Positions 1-9,763 are shown, numbered from the stretch's first letter. The stretch: DNA of 64,000 nucleotides from Cyanobacterium aponinum PCC 10605 (GCF_000317675.1 NC_019776.1:2728001-2792000); one strand, 5' to 3'. Program-made: numbers and translations. The notes: generated by a model from the letters alone, not told the origin.

Positions 1-1
1 T

Positions 2-97
2 GTTCAAAACGAGAAGGAGGTTGAGGAGAACAAGCAGTTAATGTTAATAGAAAAAGTAAAGAAACAGAAACTATTAAATGAGATATTTTTTTCTTAA
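2..97 (+). CDS. C-terminal tail of a truncated upstream gene
   Basis: An open frame enters from the left window edge and stops at TAA 95-97. The 31 residues are charged, with many Lys and Glu, and end in a short hydrophobic tail (NEIFFS). It could be the end of a coiled-coil or charged protein, but no family can be named from so little sequence. It may also be a chance open frame. Confidence 0.3.
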   Translation, partial: VQNEKEVEENKQLMLIEKVKKQKLLNEIFFS

Positions 98-391
98 ACA
101 TTGGCTCAGTTAAATTTATCTTGATAGCAATATTATATTGAGATTTTTCAGAAAATTTTAGGTAAATAAAAAATATAGATAAGCTAGGAGTGCATTTTTG
201 TTTACTGGCGATGATAAGTAGAGCCAATTAAATAAAAGAAAGTTTGTAGTTACCCCTTTAGAGGTTTTAAACGTTCTTGAAATAATGAAACCGAGCCCTT
301 ACTACTAACCGAGCCTATCTTACGTTTAATTAAAACCATATGGTTATTGAGTTATATAATTGATATTGTAGCTTTAAATTTTGAGGTCTTT
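98..391. other. intergenic region, AT-rich
   Basis: No ORF or RNA gene is visible. Near 290-320 there is a partial copy of the GAGCCCTTACTAC-type repeat whose better hairpin copy lies at 51766-51779. The promoter of the downstream haem protein should lie here, but I see no convincing -35/-10 pair. Confidence 0.4.
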
Positions 392-994
392 ATGATAAAA
401 AAATTATGGAAAATGGTGTTGAGCATTCTTTGTGTTTCTCTAATTTGGTTTAGTGGTGGGAATAAGATACTTCATGCGGATACCCTTCCCAATGATTTGG
501 GAAAAGCAGTGACAGAAATTGAAAATTTGGATGAAATGCGATCGCATCTTGCTAGTTTTTTGGAATCAACCCCAGACAAACCAACTCCAGATACTTTTAA
601 ACAAGTGTGTAAACCAGTGGGTATGAAGATGAAACAACTGGGGGAAGAAAATGGTTGGCAAACAAAGCAAATAGCGAAAAAATATCGTAATCCTAACCAT
701 GCTCCCCAAAATTTACAGGAAGTCATGGCATTAGCCAAATTTGAACAAGACGAAAATCTAAAAGGATTTTGGCAACCAGAAATTGTAGATGGAGTCAAAG
801 GCACAAAATATTATCGCCGTATTAACGTAGAATCAAGTTGTTTAGCTTGTCATGGCTTAAAAAATGAGCGTCCTAGCTTTGTTCAACAAAAATATCCTCA
901 AGATTTAGCCTATAATTTCCATGTGGGAGATTTAAGAGGTATGTATTCGGTATTTATTCCCGAAGATGCTATCGAGGCTTTAAAAGACAACTAA
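392..994 (+). CDS. DUF3365 (Tll0287-like) exported haem-binding protein
   Basis: About 200 residues. ATG 392 is preferred over the upstream in-frame TTG 347 because it gives a compact signal peptide: Lys-rich start, hydrophobic stretch MVLSILCVSLIWF, then a cleavage region near HADT. The mature part has the motif SSCLACHG, a CxxCH c-type haem site, within a DUF3365 domain (periplasmic or lumenal sensor-like haem fold). The family is known from cyanobacterial single-domain proteins such as Tll0287, proposed to act in redox sensing. It is a stand-alone gene, 49 bp upstream of thrB on the same strand. The function of the family is unproven. Confidence 0.75.
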   Translation: MIKKLWKMVLSILCVSLIWFSGGNKILHADTLPNDLGKAVTEIENLDEMRSHLASFLESTPDKPTPDTFKQVCKPVGMKMKQLGEENGWQTKQIAKKYRNPNHAPQNLQEVMALAKFEQDENLKGFWQPEIVDGVKGTKYYRRINVESSCLACHGLKNERPSFVQQKYPQDLAYNFHVGDLRGMYSVFIPEDAIEALKDN

Positions 995-1043
995 CATCTT
1001 TAAGGGTACAATAATTTATGTTTGCTTTTGGAGAGATTATTGC

Positions 1044-1955
1044 ATGAGTAACCCTGATTCTATTGTTGTAAAAGTACCTGCAACCACCGCTAATTTAGGG
1101 GCAGGTTTTGACTGTATTGGGGCGGCACTAGAATTTTATAATGAGTTTGCATTTAGTTTGAGTCAAGATGATACAACCTTTACCGTTGAAGGGGAAGGGG
1201 CAGATAAAATTACTTTAGATGAAAATAACCTTTTATATCAGTCTTTTCTTTACTATTATCAACAACTTAATTTAACTCCTCCTAAAGTTAACATTTCTAT
1301 TAAAATCAATGTACCCTTAGCCAGAGGTTTGGGAAGTTCTGCAACAGCTATTATTGCGGGGTTATTAGGGGCAAATCACTTTTCTTCTAATTCATTAACC
1401 CAAACAGAATTACTAGAAATGGCGATCGCACTAGAAGGACATCCCGATAACGTTGTACCTGCCCTCCTCGGTAATTGTATTTTATCTGTAGGAGAAAAAG
1501 GAAATTGGCATTTTGTCCCTATTAATTGTCATGAAAAGATCAAATTTATAGTTGCTATTCCCGACTTTGAATTATCTACCGAATCCGCTAGAAAAGTTTT
1601 ACCCCCTCATTTAACTTATAGTGAAGCTGTTTATAACATAGCCCATTTAGGCTTGTTAATTAAAGCCTTAGAGACAGGAAACGAAGATTGGTTGAGAGAA
1701 GCATTAGAAGACAAACTTCATCAACCCTATCGTAAAAGTTTAATCAAAGGCTATGACGAGATTTATCAAGCCGTTGTCAAAGGTGGGGGATATGGTATGG
1801 TAATTAGTGGGGCGGGGCCTACTTTACTGGCTCTTACCAGTGAGCAACATCAAGAAACTGTTACTCAGGCTATGGCACAAACTTGGGCTAGTTTAGGTGT
1901 AAATGCGATCGTCAAATGCCTTAATCTGAACACTCAGGGAGCAATTAGTGAATAG
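1044..1955 (+). CDS. thrB: homoserine kinase
   Basis: This 303-residue GHMP-family kinase phosphorylates homoserine with ATP to O-phosphohomoserine, the step before threonine synthase. The N-terminal VKVPATTANLGAGFDCIG block and the ATP loop PLARGLGSSATAI (about residue 90) are diagnostic, and the third GHMP motif appears as MVISGAGPTLLAL near residue 250. Length matches bacterial ThrB. It is followed by a heptamer repeat and then a convergent nuclease gene, so it probably ends its transcription unit. It contains HIP1 sites like the rest of the chromosome and nothing suggests transfer. Confidence 0.95.
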   Translation: MSNPDSIVVKVPATTANLGAGFDCIGAALEFYNEFAFSLSQDDTTFTVEGEGADKITLDENNLLYQSFLYYYQQLNLTPPKVNISIKINVPLARGLGSSATAIIAGLLGANHFSSNSLTQTELLEMAIALEGHPDNVVPALLGNCILSVGEKGNWHFVPINCHEKIKFIVAIPDFELSTESARKVLPPHLTYSEAVYNIAHLGLLIKALETGNEDWLREALEDKLHQPYRKSLIKGYDEIYQAVVKGGGYGMVISGAGPTLLALTSEQHQETVTQAMAQTWASLGVNAIVKCLNLNTQGAISE

Positions 1956-1981
1956 TTAATAGTTAATAGTTAATAGTTAAC
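1951..1981. repeat. tandem heptamer, about 4 x TAGTTAA
   Basis: A 7-bp unit repeated about four times directly at the thrB stop codon. It is one of many period-7 tandem repeats in this window. It is followed at about 1995-2005 by a GAACTCAGGTT motif, the end sequence of the dispersed AACCTGAGTTC element family. Confidence 0.75.
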
Positions 1982-2005
1982 TGACAATTTTATATTGAAC
2001 TCAGG

Positions 2006-2761
2006 TTAAAAAATATCATCGAGAGATTGAGGAATAAACTCATTATTAGAAACAAATAAATGAGCAAAATTTTTCCGATAAAAACAAGTTTCGCATTTTG
2101 AATGATGAGGAAAATCTATATTATTATTTCGATAATTTTGATAATATTTTTCTAAATTAACTAAGAGGTTTTTTAATTCTTTTTCTGTACTAGAATGTTT
2201 TTTCTGATCATAATTAATAGTTAAATTTTGGAGCTTATCAGACTGTTTAACAAACCAATAAGTAAAGGAAATTTGTTCAGGTAAGTAATTACTATTTTCT
2301 GCTAAAATATATAAATATAGTTTTGTTTGCCAATTATGTAATATTCTATTATTGTTTTCTGGTAATGGATAAGTTTTCCAGTCAAAAATAATAGCTTTAT
2401 TATCATAAAAAACTAACAAATCATAAATAACAGTGAATAGATATTTATCTAGTTGATAATTAATTTGATATTCTGCTTCTCTTAGCTTTATCTTAGGATT
2501 ACTCCAAATATCTTCTGTTGCCTCGATTAATGTTTTTGCACTTCTAATTAAATCAGGATTTTCATCTTTTAATAATTCTATATTTACTCCTAATTGATAT
2601 TGTTGCATTAGATAATGAAATTTTTTTCCCCAAACAGTTTTTTCTTCATTGCTAAGATTAGGAATCGACGTATATTTTTCTATATAAACTTTTTGAAATT
2701 GGGGAGGACAAGTTTGCAGTAAATTGAGTTGACTTTGAGATAATTTCCAATATTTATTCAT
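2006..2761 (-). CDS. PD-(D/E)XK (RecB/Cas4-like) nuclease family protein
   Basis: About 251 residues; the start at 2761 (MNKYWKLSQSQ) is preferred over 2776 because the homology-like part begins there. The motif IIFDWKTYP near residue 125 matches the catalytic D...(D/E)xK strand of RecB-type nucleases. The C-terminal CETCFYRKNF keeps only part of the cysteine cluster expected for an Fe-S RecB/Cas4 nuclease, so a cluster is uncertain. No helicase or cas genes adjoin it. It is convergent with thrB. The role, probably DNA repair, is inferred from the family only. Confidence 0.7.
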   Translation of the reverse strand: MNKYWKLSQSQLNLLQTCPPQFQKVYIEKYTSIPNLSNEEKTVWGKKFHYLMQQYQLGVNIELLKDENPDLIRSAKTLIEATEDIWSNPKIKLREAEYQINYQLDKYLFTVIYDLLVFYDNKAIIFDWKTYPLPENNNRILHNWQTKLYLYILAENSNYLPEQISFTYWFVKQSDKLQNLTINYDQKKHSSTEKELKNLLVNLEKYYQNYRNNNIDFPHHSKCETCFYRKNFAHLFVSNNEFIPQSLDDIF

Positions 2762-2855
2762 TTTTATCGGATGCAAATAAAAGATAACTTTGGAATTTTC
2801 TATAGTTTACTCTCTATCAGCACTAGCTGTATTCACGAAGTGGTGATGTGCAATC

Positions 2856-3494
2856 TCAGCTTCCCTGAAGTGCGCTTGCGATCGCAATTCCTTGAGTTAT
2901 GATACGATGTTCTTGAATCTGAATTCGTTGATGTAAAGTCTCAGGGGTGTCATTGGGTAAAATTGGTACGGCGGCTTGAACTAAAATAGGGCCACTATCC
3001 ACCTCTAAATCCACTAAATGTACAGTACAACCAGTTATTTTCACCTGTGCTTCTAATGCTTGTTCAATGGCGTTAATCCCTTTGAAACTAGGTAAGAGAC
3101 TAGGATGAATATTAATCACTCTCTGAGGAAAAGCCTTTAACAATTCTTCTGTAACAATTCTCATCCAACCTGCCATGATTACCCATTCCACATCACGGGC
3201 TTTAAATTCTTCTACTATTGCCCTATCTAAGGCTTTACGGTTGGAAAAATCCCGATGATTCAATAAAAGTGAAGGAATTTGATACTTTTGAGCTCTATTT
3301 TTTACCGTAGCTTCAGGATTGTTATAAATCAACAATTCAATTTTAGCATTTAATTCTCCCTCATCAATAGAACGCGCGATCGCTTCAAAATTACTGCCAC
3401 TACCCGAAGCCATAACCCCTAATTTAAGGGTTTTATCTAACTTGATGGACTGGGGATAAGGAGAAATAATAAAAGAGGAAGAAGAATGATCCAT
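2856..3494 (-). CDS. purN: phosphoribosylglycinamide formyltransferase
   Basis: A 212-residue protein transferring the formyl group of 10-formyl-tetrahydrofolate to GAR, the third step of purine synthesis. The N-terminal MASGSGSNFEAI loop binds the phosphate of GAR. VINIHPSLLPSFKG carries the catalytic His with its Asn, and GCTVHLVDLEVDSGPI carries the catalytic Asp region. The first 25 residues precede the conserved core and may be an extension, so a later start is possible. It stands alone, divergent from the exported protein at 3646. Confidence 0.95.
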   Translation of the reverse strand: MDHSSSSFIISPYPQSIKLDKTLKLGVMASGSGSNFEAIARSIDEGELNAKIELLIYNNPEATVKNRAQKYQIPSLLLNHRDFSNRKALDRAIVEEFKARDVEWVIMAGWMRIVTEELLKAFPQRVINIHPSLLPSFKGINAIEQALEAQVKITGCTVHLVDLEVDSGPILVQAAVPILPNDTPETLHQRIQIQEHRIITQGIAIASALQGS

Positions 3495-3645
3495 AATTTA
3501 ACCTTTAATAAACATAAACATAATATTATACATCTATTTTTTCATAATTATCATTTTTAAATAAATATTATAATTTCTTTCCATCATCATAATAAAAGAT
3601 ATAATTTTCTAGGAGTTCAAAATCAATAAAAATAAGTAACAAAAA

Positions 3646-4215
3646 GTGAAAAAAAATAATTTAATCAGTGTTTTAATTATGGGTTTTATTGCCAGTCAAT
3701 TAATACCCTTCTCTGATTCTATTAAAGCCGAAACTGTATCAGAGAAAAAACCATTGTTGTTAGTTCAAGAAACACAAACAGGGCTAACAGAAGACACTTT
3801 AACTCAAATTATGACAGAAATAGAACAAGCGGAAGCAGAAGAAAATATTGCAGGTATTTTAGAATATCTTGCTCCCTATGTTATTACTTCTATCACAGTG
3901 GAAATAGATAATCAAAAAATTACTACTTTCGTAGAAGGAAAAGACGATCATGAGGGCTTTTTAAACGATAGTTTCAAAAAAGTGAAAGGGAAAAAAATAA
4001 TTTCTTCTTATACCACCACAAAAATTAATGATAGTGGAGAAATGGCATTGTTAACCAGAGTAAGAGCCAGAGAAGTTGATACAGAAACAGGAAATCGTTA
4101 CCTATCCTTAAGCACCGATAAAATTCGTTTTGCCATGATAGATAATGAACCAAAAATTATCAACATAGAAAGTTCTGGATGGTTAGAACCTATTTCTGAT
4201 CAAGCTCAATTTTAA
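3646..4215 (+). CDS. exported hypothetical protein
   Basis: 189 residues from a GTG start, with a clear signal peptide (KKNN, hydrophobic LISVLIMGFIASQLIPF). The rest is an alpha+beta sequence: an acidic helix (MTEIEQAEAEENIAGILEYL) followed by several beta strands ending in a conserved-looking GWLEP. This order resembles an NTF2/SnoaL-like small domain, but I cannot confirm the family. It is followed after 24 bp by another small exported protein on the same strand, so the two may be co-transcribed. Confidence 0.55.
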   Translation: MKKNNLISVLIMGFIASQLIPFSDSIKAETVSEKKPLLLVQETQTGLTEDTLTQIMTEIEQAEAEENIAGILEYLAPYVITSITVEIDNQKITTFVEGKDDHEGFLNDSFKKVKGKKIISSYTTTKINDSGEMALLTRVRAREVDTETGNRYLSLSTDKIRFAMIDNEPKIINIESSGWLEPISDQAQF

Positions 4216-4239
4216 ATCAATAAATAATATTAAATAACC

Positions 4240-4578
4240 ATGAAAAATTTGTCAAAATACAGTTTAAAAAATCAGCTAATTACCTTCAGTATTTGTGCCA
4301 CCAGTTTTGCTTCTTTTGGTACTATAAATATCAAACCTGCACAGGCTAGTTTTGGTGATTTTATGTTAGGAGTAGGTGCAGGAGTTGGTACAAGTGTAAT
4401 TATTAACAATAACCGTCGTGCCAATGAAGACAGGTATCGCCCCGTACCACCTGAGCAAGAGTATTTTCGAGGACGCAGTGACGGTATTAACGGTTTAAGA
4501 TATGATAATCCAAGAAATTCCCCTGATTATGATCGAGGTTTTCAAGAAGGTTTAAGAATTAGACAAGGAAAAAGATAA
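4240..4578 (+). CDS. small exported hypothetical protein
   Basis: 112 residues. The N-terminus is a signal peptide (LITFSICATSFASFG) and the mature part begins with a Gly-rich hydrophobic stretch (GDFMLGVGAGVGTSVII). The C-terminal half is polar, rich in Arg, Asn, Tyr and Asp (RYRPVPPEQEYFRGR), and probably disordered or cell-surface associated. It lies 24 bp after the preceding exported protein. No function is recognisable. Confidence 0.5.
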   Translation: MKNLSKYSLKNQLITFSICATSFASFGTINIKPAQASFGDFMLGVGAGVGTSVIINNNRRANEDRYRPVPPEQEYFRGRSDGINGLRYDNPRNSPDYDRGFQEGLRIRQGKR

Positions 4579-4947
4579 TGGCTCTCTTACTTTGGAGATG
4601 ATAAATTATCCCAAAAAAAAAGGTGTCAGGTTGCAGGTGTGAGGGTGTTGGGGGGATGAGGTGATGAGGTGATGAGGGAGAAGTAGGGGCGAATGGCCAT
4701 TCGCCCGTACAGGGTTGCAGGTTGCAGGTGTTGGAGAAAGTAATAAGTAACGAGTAATGAGTAATGAGTGTTCAGAGTTATTAATTATTAATTATTAATT
4801 ATTAATTATTCACTATTCACTATTTACCTTTGCCCTTTGACCTTTTCGCCATCACTCATAGATAAAAATTTATGCCGAACTCAGGTTATATATTAAAGTT
4901 TCCAATTTTCACTCCCTAAAACATAAAATCTTTAGATTATTTCTCTA
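4579..4947. repeat. intergenic repeat cluster
   Basis: No gene is visible. The stretch contains GGCTCTCTTACTTTGGAG (4582-4599), related to repeats near 22381, 26408, 57037 and 61011. It also holds GGTGATGA repeats (4660-4676), the 20-bp perfect palindrome at 4687-4706, AATGAGT heptamers (about 4750-4770), ATTAATT heptamers (about 4780-4812), and a GAACTCAGGTT element end (4877-4887). Confidence 0.75.
4687..4706. repeat. 20-bp perfect palindrome, copy 1
   Basis: GGGCGAATGGCCATTCGCCC is its own reverse complement. Identical copies occur at 32287-32306 and 50192-50211, all intergenic and flanked by GTACAG/CTGTAC. It is a dispersed palindromic repeat and could form a strong hairpin in RNA. Confidence 0.9.
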
Positions 4948-6060
4948 ATGAAAGATAACTTTAAATTTTTTGAATTGTGGAATAAAATACCCCAATGGTT
5001 GAAAATATTTTTTCTATTTCCTCTTCTTTTTCTTAACGGTTTTTTACTGTTTGTTCTTATTGATTATCTACAGCCTTTAGTTAGTTTTTTAATTATTGCT
5101 AGTATTATTGCTTTTTTACTAGAATTAGTCATTAAATTATTAATCAAACAAGGTGTAAATCGCTCGATCGCTATTACAATCGTTTTGTTATCTGCCTTAA
5201 TATTCCTCATTGTTAATAGTTTTATCTTAATTCCTCTTTTAATTCAACAGCTAAATGAGCTAATTATCAACTCTCCCACTTGGATAAAACAGGCTAATCA
5301 ATATTTAATATCTCTTTCTGATTTACCCATATTTGAAAAGTTTTCCATTAATTTAGACGGTATTATTCAAGAAATAACAAATAAAATATCTTCTATTCTT
5401 AAGACTTTAGGAACTCAAACTCTCAATATTGTTGTAACTACAATTAATAGCGTTTTTGACGTTTTATTTATTGTTATTTTTACCATATTTTTATTGATAG
5501 GAGGGGATAAATTTTGGCAGGGTTTATATAGTTTTTTCCCTGAACCTTGGAATGTGAAAATTCCCCGTTATTTTCGTCAGACTTTTAAAGATTACTTTTT
5601 TAGCCGTTTAATTTTAGTGGGCATTGCTAGTGTGGTTCGTCTTGTCGTCTTTATATTATTAGGTGTACCTTCGGCTTTATTATTTGCTTTTGGTATTGGT
5701 ATTGCTAGTTTAGTACCTCTTTTAGGAGGATTTTTGACTATATTATGTACTCTAATTATTGTTTTTAAGAGTGGTAAATTAGCTTTATTTTTCTTTGTCT
5801 CAGCTACTATTATTGACCAAGTTACCGATAATGTAGTTGCACCTCGTTTAATGGGAGAGTTAATTGGTTTAAATCCTATTTGGTTGATTATTTCTTTATT
5901 TCTCGGGGCAAAAATAGGTGGTTTGTTAGGCATATTTTTAGCTGTACCTGTAGCTAGTGTCATCAAAAAAATTATTGACGATTTAAGACCACCAAAAATG
6001 ATTCTTGATGAGTCTTCTCTTAAGTTATCAGCTAATTTGGATGATGATGATGAGCTTTAG
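4948..6060 (+). CDS. AI-2E family transporter (PerM/YdiK type)
   Basis: 370 residues with about eight hydrophobic membrane segments, arranged as the AI-2E/PerM family: a pair of N-terminal helices (LFLNGFLLFVLIDYL; FLIIASIIAFLLELVI), a soluble insert (about residues 110-150), then a C-terminal bundle with the family-type motif PRLMGELIGLNPIWLIISLFLGAKIGGLLGIFLAVPVA split over two helices. The acidic C-terminus (LDDDDEL) is cytosolic. The name is historical; members include autoinducer exporters and Na+/H+ antiporters, so the substrate is unknown. It is monocistronic. Confidence 0.8.
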   Translation: MKDNFKFFELWNKIPQWLKIFFLFPLLFLNGFLLFVLIDYLQPLVSFLIIASIIAFLLELVIKLLIKQGVNRSIAITIVLLSALIFLIVNSFILIPLLIQQLNELIINSPTWIKQANQYLISLSDLPIFEKFSINLDGIIQEITNKISSILKTLGTQTLNIVVTTINSVFDVLFIVIFTIFLLIGGDKFWQGLYSFFPEPWNVKIPRYFRQTFKDYFFSRLILVGIASVVRLVVFILLGVPSALLFAFGIGIASLVPLLGGFLTILCTLIIVFKSGKLALFFFVSATIIDQVTDNVVAPRLMGELIGLNPIWLIISLFLGAKIGGLLGIFLAVPVASVIKKIIDDLRPPKMILDESSLKLSANLDDDDEL

Positions 6061-6399
6061 AGCTATTTATAGAAACTAATAGTTGATATTTGTAAAAGTA
6101 AATTTCTCTGTATTAACTAATGAATAATAATCAGAAATTAAGCAAATTTACTGAGGATTACTAGGACAAAAATGTATCTGAGAAAACTAAATATAGAATT
6201 AAGTTAAACGAATTGTAAAATTAATATACTAATTTAATATTTTTTTTATAATTAATGCCAAATACTTAATATAAATTAACATTTAAAAATGTCTAAAATT
6301 AAGTAATATCAACGATCATAGTTACAACCAAAAGATTTACAATATGAAATGTCTGATGCAAATATTCATTTATTCATTTATTAAATTTGAGGTGGAATC
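6061..6399. other. intergenic region, very AT-rich
   Basis: No ORF, repeat family or RNA signature is recognised in this stretch. It ends in a good ribosome-binding site (GAGGTGG, 6389-6395) in front of the small CxxC protein. Confidence 0.4.
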
Positions 6400-6570
6400 A
6401 TGAAGTTTTGTTTAAAATGTAAAAATACTGGTAGGATTCTTGAACAAAGATTGTCTGACTACGTTAACTCTTTTGATTATTATCCTGTACCTTGCCCCGA
6501 CTGTCAAGTGAATCAAGGAACAAAAAACGGTAGAGATTCTTCGCCCTCAACCTTCTCATTAGCCAGATAA
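6400..6570 (+). CDS. small double-CxxC (zinc-ribbon-like) protein
   Basis: A 56-residue ORF starting at ATG 6400, 5 bp after GAGGTGG. The sequence starts MKFCLKCKNTGRILEQ and contains a second pair, PCPDCQ. The CxxC-x27-CxxC spacing is typical of small treble-clef or rubredoxin-like zinc ribbons, and the CxxCxxTG pattern recalls DnaJ-type zinc knuckles. The tail is Ser/Thr-rich and likely flexible. It stands alone. Function is unknown; the strong RBS and paired cysteines argue that it is real. Confidence 0.6.
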   Translation: MKFCLKCKNTGRILEQRLSDYVNSFDYYPVPCPDCQVNQGTKNGRDSSPSTFSLAR

Positions 6571-6664
6571 ATAGGGGAATAACAACGCTCTACCTTTTAC
6601 TTTAAATCATTTAACTATATTATACGATAAAGCAGGATCTTAACAAAAAAAGGTCTTTGCTTTC

Positions 6665-9625
6665 TCATTGGTTAGTATTATTCAAGTTTGGTTCTAATAG
6701 CGGAATTGCTGCATCTTCCAAAAGGCGAATAATAGCTGAACTATCTTCCTTTCCATCGGAGAAAATATTATCGATCGCATTTTCTAAACTATCTGCCATA
6801 ACAATTTTATTTTGATAAACTACAATCACCCTTGCTAAAGTTGGTACGCTATTTTTATCCGCTTCTAAATAAACAGGCTCAACATATAATAATGATTGTT
6901 CGATGGGTATAATTAACAGGTGTCCTTGAACAGCTTTTGAACCCTGACGATTCCATAAAGATATTTGACCAGAAATGACAGGATCTTGATTTATCAAGGC
7001 TTCTACCTGATCAGGTCCATAAATCAATTTTTGTTTTGGAAATTGGTATAGTAAAAGTTTACCATAGTTTTCTCCGTCAGAACGAGCCGCTAACCACGCA
7101 ATTAAATTGGCACGGGAAATAGGGGTATAAGGATGAAGAAGAATAAACTCTTCTTGTTTGCCGATGGGCAGTTTCATAATTAGATAGTAAGGTTGCATGG
7201 ACAATATTTCATTGCCATAAATTTCTTCGGGTACTTGCCATTGGTCTTCTCTGTTATAGAATACTTGAGGATCTATCATATGATAGGTTAAAAGTCTTTC
7301 TGATTGGGTATTAAACAAGTCAGTGGGATAACGAATATGTTGTTTAATAGTTGGTGGCATTGCCGAAAGAGGTTTGAATAATTCGGGAAATATTTTTTGC
7401 CATACTTGAATAATTCTATCTGTGGAATCACTCACATAAAAATGGGTATTGCCATTTTCCGCATTAATCAAGACTTTTACTGAATTGCGAATATAGTTGA
7501 ATTGGTTTTCTCCACCGTCAGAATAGGGATAATGGTCAGATATGGTATAACCGTCTATAAGCCAATGTAGGGAATTTTTATCTTCAGGGTTTGTTTGTGC
7601 TATTACTAGGTATGGATCTCGATCATAATATAAAAAAGGTGCGATCGCACCTAGTCTTTCTGTGATATTACGGCGAAAAAGAATGCGAGTATCAGGGGTA
7701 AAATTGGGAGTTAACAACATCCGCCAATCCCGAAGATAGACAGAAAAAATAAACTTGCGCCAAAAAGAATCAATTTTAATTCCCCCATCGCCAGTATAGG
7801 TATGATAAACATTATCTTCCCCACTAGGAAAATCAAATTCAGGCACTTTCGTATCTACCATGACGTAGTTTTTTGTTACCTCCCCGTAATAAATACGAGG
7901 GCGGGAAAAGGGGATACTCTCTCTAATTCTTGCTGAAGAAGTATTTAATTCCCCCGGATCCTGAGCCGTACCAATATCTTTGATAAAATAATAAGGTAGT
8001 CCTCCCTGTGCCACTCTATTAACAGGAGACATGGTAAATCCATAGCCATGAGTATAAACTAAATGTTGATTTACCCATGTTTGTGCTTGATTCGGCAATA
8101 GTTGGGAGTCTAACTCTCTAGGAGCGAGAATAACTTGAGTATTTTCGTTAATATCACTATTAATACTACTCTTTAACTGATAGCGGTCAATATCCGCATC
8201 CGCAAACACATAGTAAGGACGAATCTGTTGCAATTGACGATTAGCTTGTAAAATAGGGCGGGTATCCCAAAGACGAATATTATCAATAGTAAGGTGATTT
8301 TTTTTGATGTCTTCGGCGGTTAAATTCCCCTCAGGATTAAACGTTTTTACTTCTATTTCATCTAAATTAAAAGCAGATCTTGTGGCTTTAATGTTATTAA
8401 TTATATAGGGAGTTTCTAGCGCTAATTCGTTGGGTTGGACAATGGTATTTTGCACCATCACAGCCAATAAAATTCCGAAAGAATATAAGACGAAATAACC
8501 AATAAAAGGTAAAGTCGAAAAAGGTAAAGAATATTTTTTTTCTGCTTGTAAATGAGGATGATTTCTTTTTCCTGAACCAGTAAAAGACTTAGTTAATAAC
8601 CAAATGCCCATTAATAAAGCATAAGCTGTAGCAATAGTTTCTCTTGGCAAATTAATGTGAATATCTGTATAACCCGCACCATAAACAACTCCATCGGGAG
8701 AAAGTAAGAGTAAATAACGATTTAGCCAGTGAATTCCCCCTAAGATAATCATTAAACCGCCACCTAAACCATATAAATGCCTTAATTGATAGCGAGAAAA
8801 ACCTTCAAATTTTCCCTCAGAAATACTTTTATTAGATAGTAAATAAGTTAAGGTAACAGTGCAAATTGTAAAAATAAATAAACTCTGTAACCACAGTGCG
8901 AGAATCTGAAGAGCAGGAATTTTAAATAAATAAAAACTCAAATCAATATTAAATATAGGATCGGTTTTTCCTAGATTTATACTATAAAAATAATGAAGAA
9001 ATCTTGACCAATAATCACCAATAATTAAGCTAGTTATGATACTAAAATAAATACAGATAAATTTAAAACATTGTCTGGGTTTAAATATTAAAAATAAAGT
9101 AACAAGTATTGTTAAAATAATCTGCCATATTCTCAGAGGTAAATTATTAGCAATATCGGTAAAAATAGCTAATTGTAAAGGTAGTGAAGAAGGAGATCTT
9201 AAATTTGGTAATAATAAACTAGCCCCAGAAATTTGAGTGAAAAACTTTGTATAATAGAATAAAGTTAAGCTAATTAGACCAGAAAAACTGATTACTATTG
9301 GTAATAATAAACGTAATTTTAAGGGAGGAGATTGAGGAGTTAATTTATCTTTTCCTTTAGCAAAAAATTGTTCTTGTTGCTTTCTTTGCCTAGATGCGAT
9401 CGCTAAATTAAACCATAAAAAAGAAGTGGAAATAATAAAAGCAAGACCCCCAATAGTAAACTTACTTAGAAATTGAGTAAAAAAAGTTTGCGGATAGCCC
9501 AACTCTTCAAACCAAAGAACATTAACAGTAAAATAACTAATTAATAAAAGAATAATCCAAATTATTAATAGACTAAATACTGCAAAAAATAAGATATTAA
9601 AAGGGGACTTAATCGTTTTCATCAA
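6665..9625 (-). CDS. UPF0182 family membrane protein
   Basis: 986 residues, a usual length for the UPF0182 (COG1615) family. The N-terminal 400 residues hold about seven membrane segments. The large C-terminal part, with blocks such as YAFADADIDRY-like and DPYLVIAQ...WLIDGYT, is soluble and probably outside the cytoplasmic membrane. Family function is unknown. It is monocistronic and divergent from the phosphoribosyltransferase gene at 9764. ATG 9625 directly precedes the first membrane helix. Confidence 0.85.
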   Translation of the reverse strand: MMKTIKSPFNILFFAVFSLLIIWIILLLISYFTVNVLWFEELGYPQTFFTQFLSKFTIGGLAFIISTSFLWFNLAIASRQRKQQEQFFAKGKDKLTPQSPPLKLRLLLPIVISFSGLISLTLFYYTKFFTQISGASLLLPNLRSPSSLPLQLAIFTDIANNLPLRIWQIILTILVTLFLIFKPRQCFKFICIYFSIITSLIIGDYWSRFLHYFYSINLGKTDPIFNIDLSFYLFKIPALQILALWLQSLFIFTICTVTLTYLLSNKSISEGKFEGFSRYQLRHLYGLGGGLMIILGGIHWLNRYLLLLSPDGVVYGAGYTDIHINLPRETIATAYALLMGIWLLTKSFTGSGKRNHPHLQAEKKYSLPFSTLPFIGYFVLYSFGILLAVMVQNTIVQPNELALETPYIINNIKATRSAFNLDEIEVKTFNPEGNLTAEDIKKNHLTIDNIRLWDTRPILQANRQLQQIRPYYVFADADIDRYQLKSSINSDINENTQVILAPRELDSQLLPNQAQTWVNQHLVYTHGYGFTMSPVNRVAQGGLPYYFIKDIGTAQDPGELNTSSARIRESIPFSRPRIYYGEVTKNYVMVDTKVPEFDFPSGEDNVYHTYTGDGGIKIDSFWRKFIFSVYLRDWRMLLTPNFTPDTRILFRRNITERLGAIAPFLYYDRDPYLVIAQTNPEDKNSLHWLIDGYTISDHYPYSDGGENQFNYIRNSVKVLINAENGNTHFYVSDSTDRIIQVWQKIFPELFKPLSAMPPTIKQHIRYPTDLFNTQSERLLTYHMIDPQVFYNREDQWQVPEEIYGNEILSMQPYYLIMKLPIGKQEEFILLHPYTPISRANLIAWLAARSDGENYGKLLLYQFPKQKLIYGPDQVEALINQDPVISGQISLWNRQGSKAVQGHLLIIPIEQSLLYVEPVYLEADKNSVPTLARVIVVYQNKIVMADSLENAIDNIFSDGKEDSSAIIRLLEDAAIPLLEPNLNNTNQ

Positions 9626-9763
9626 AGGTTATTCAAAAAATATAATAAAATTTGAATTAGGTAGTTTACTGAAAAAAATAATTACAATTTAATTTAAATT
9701 TCAGAGTTAATAATAAAATTTTAGCTCTAGTGATATTATTCAAAGGACATTGATATAGAAAAA

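Noticed and set aside
472-804. Minus-strand ORF of 110 codons
   Set aside because: Lies wholly opposite the haem protein gene, and its sequence has no recognisable features. Treated as a shadow.
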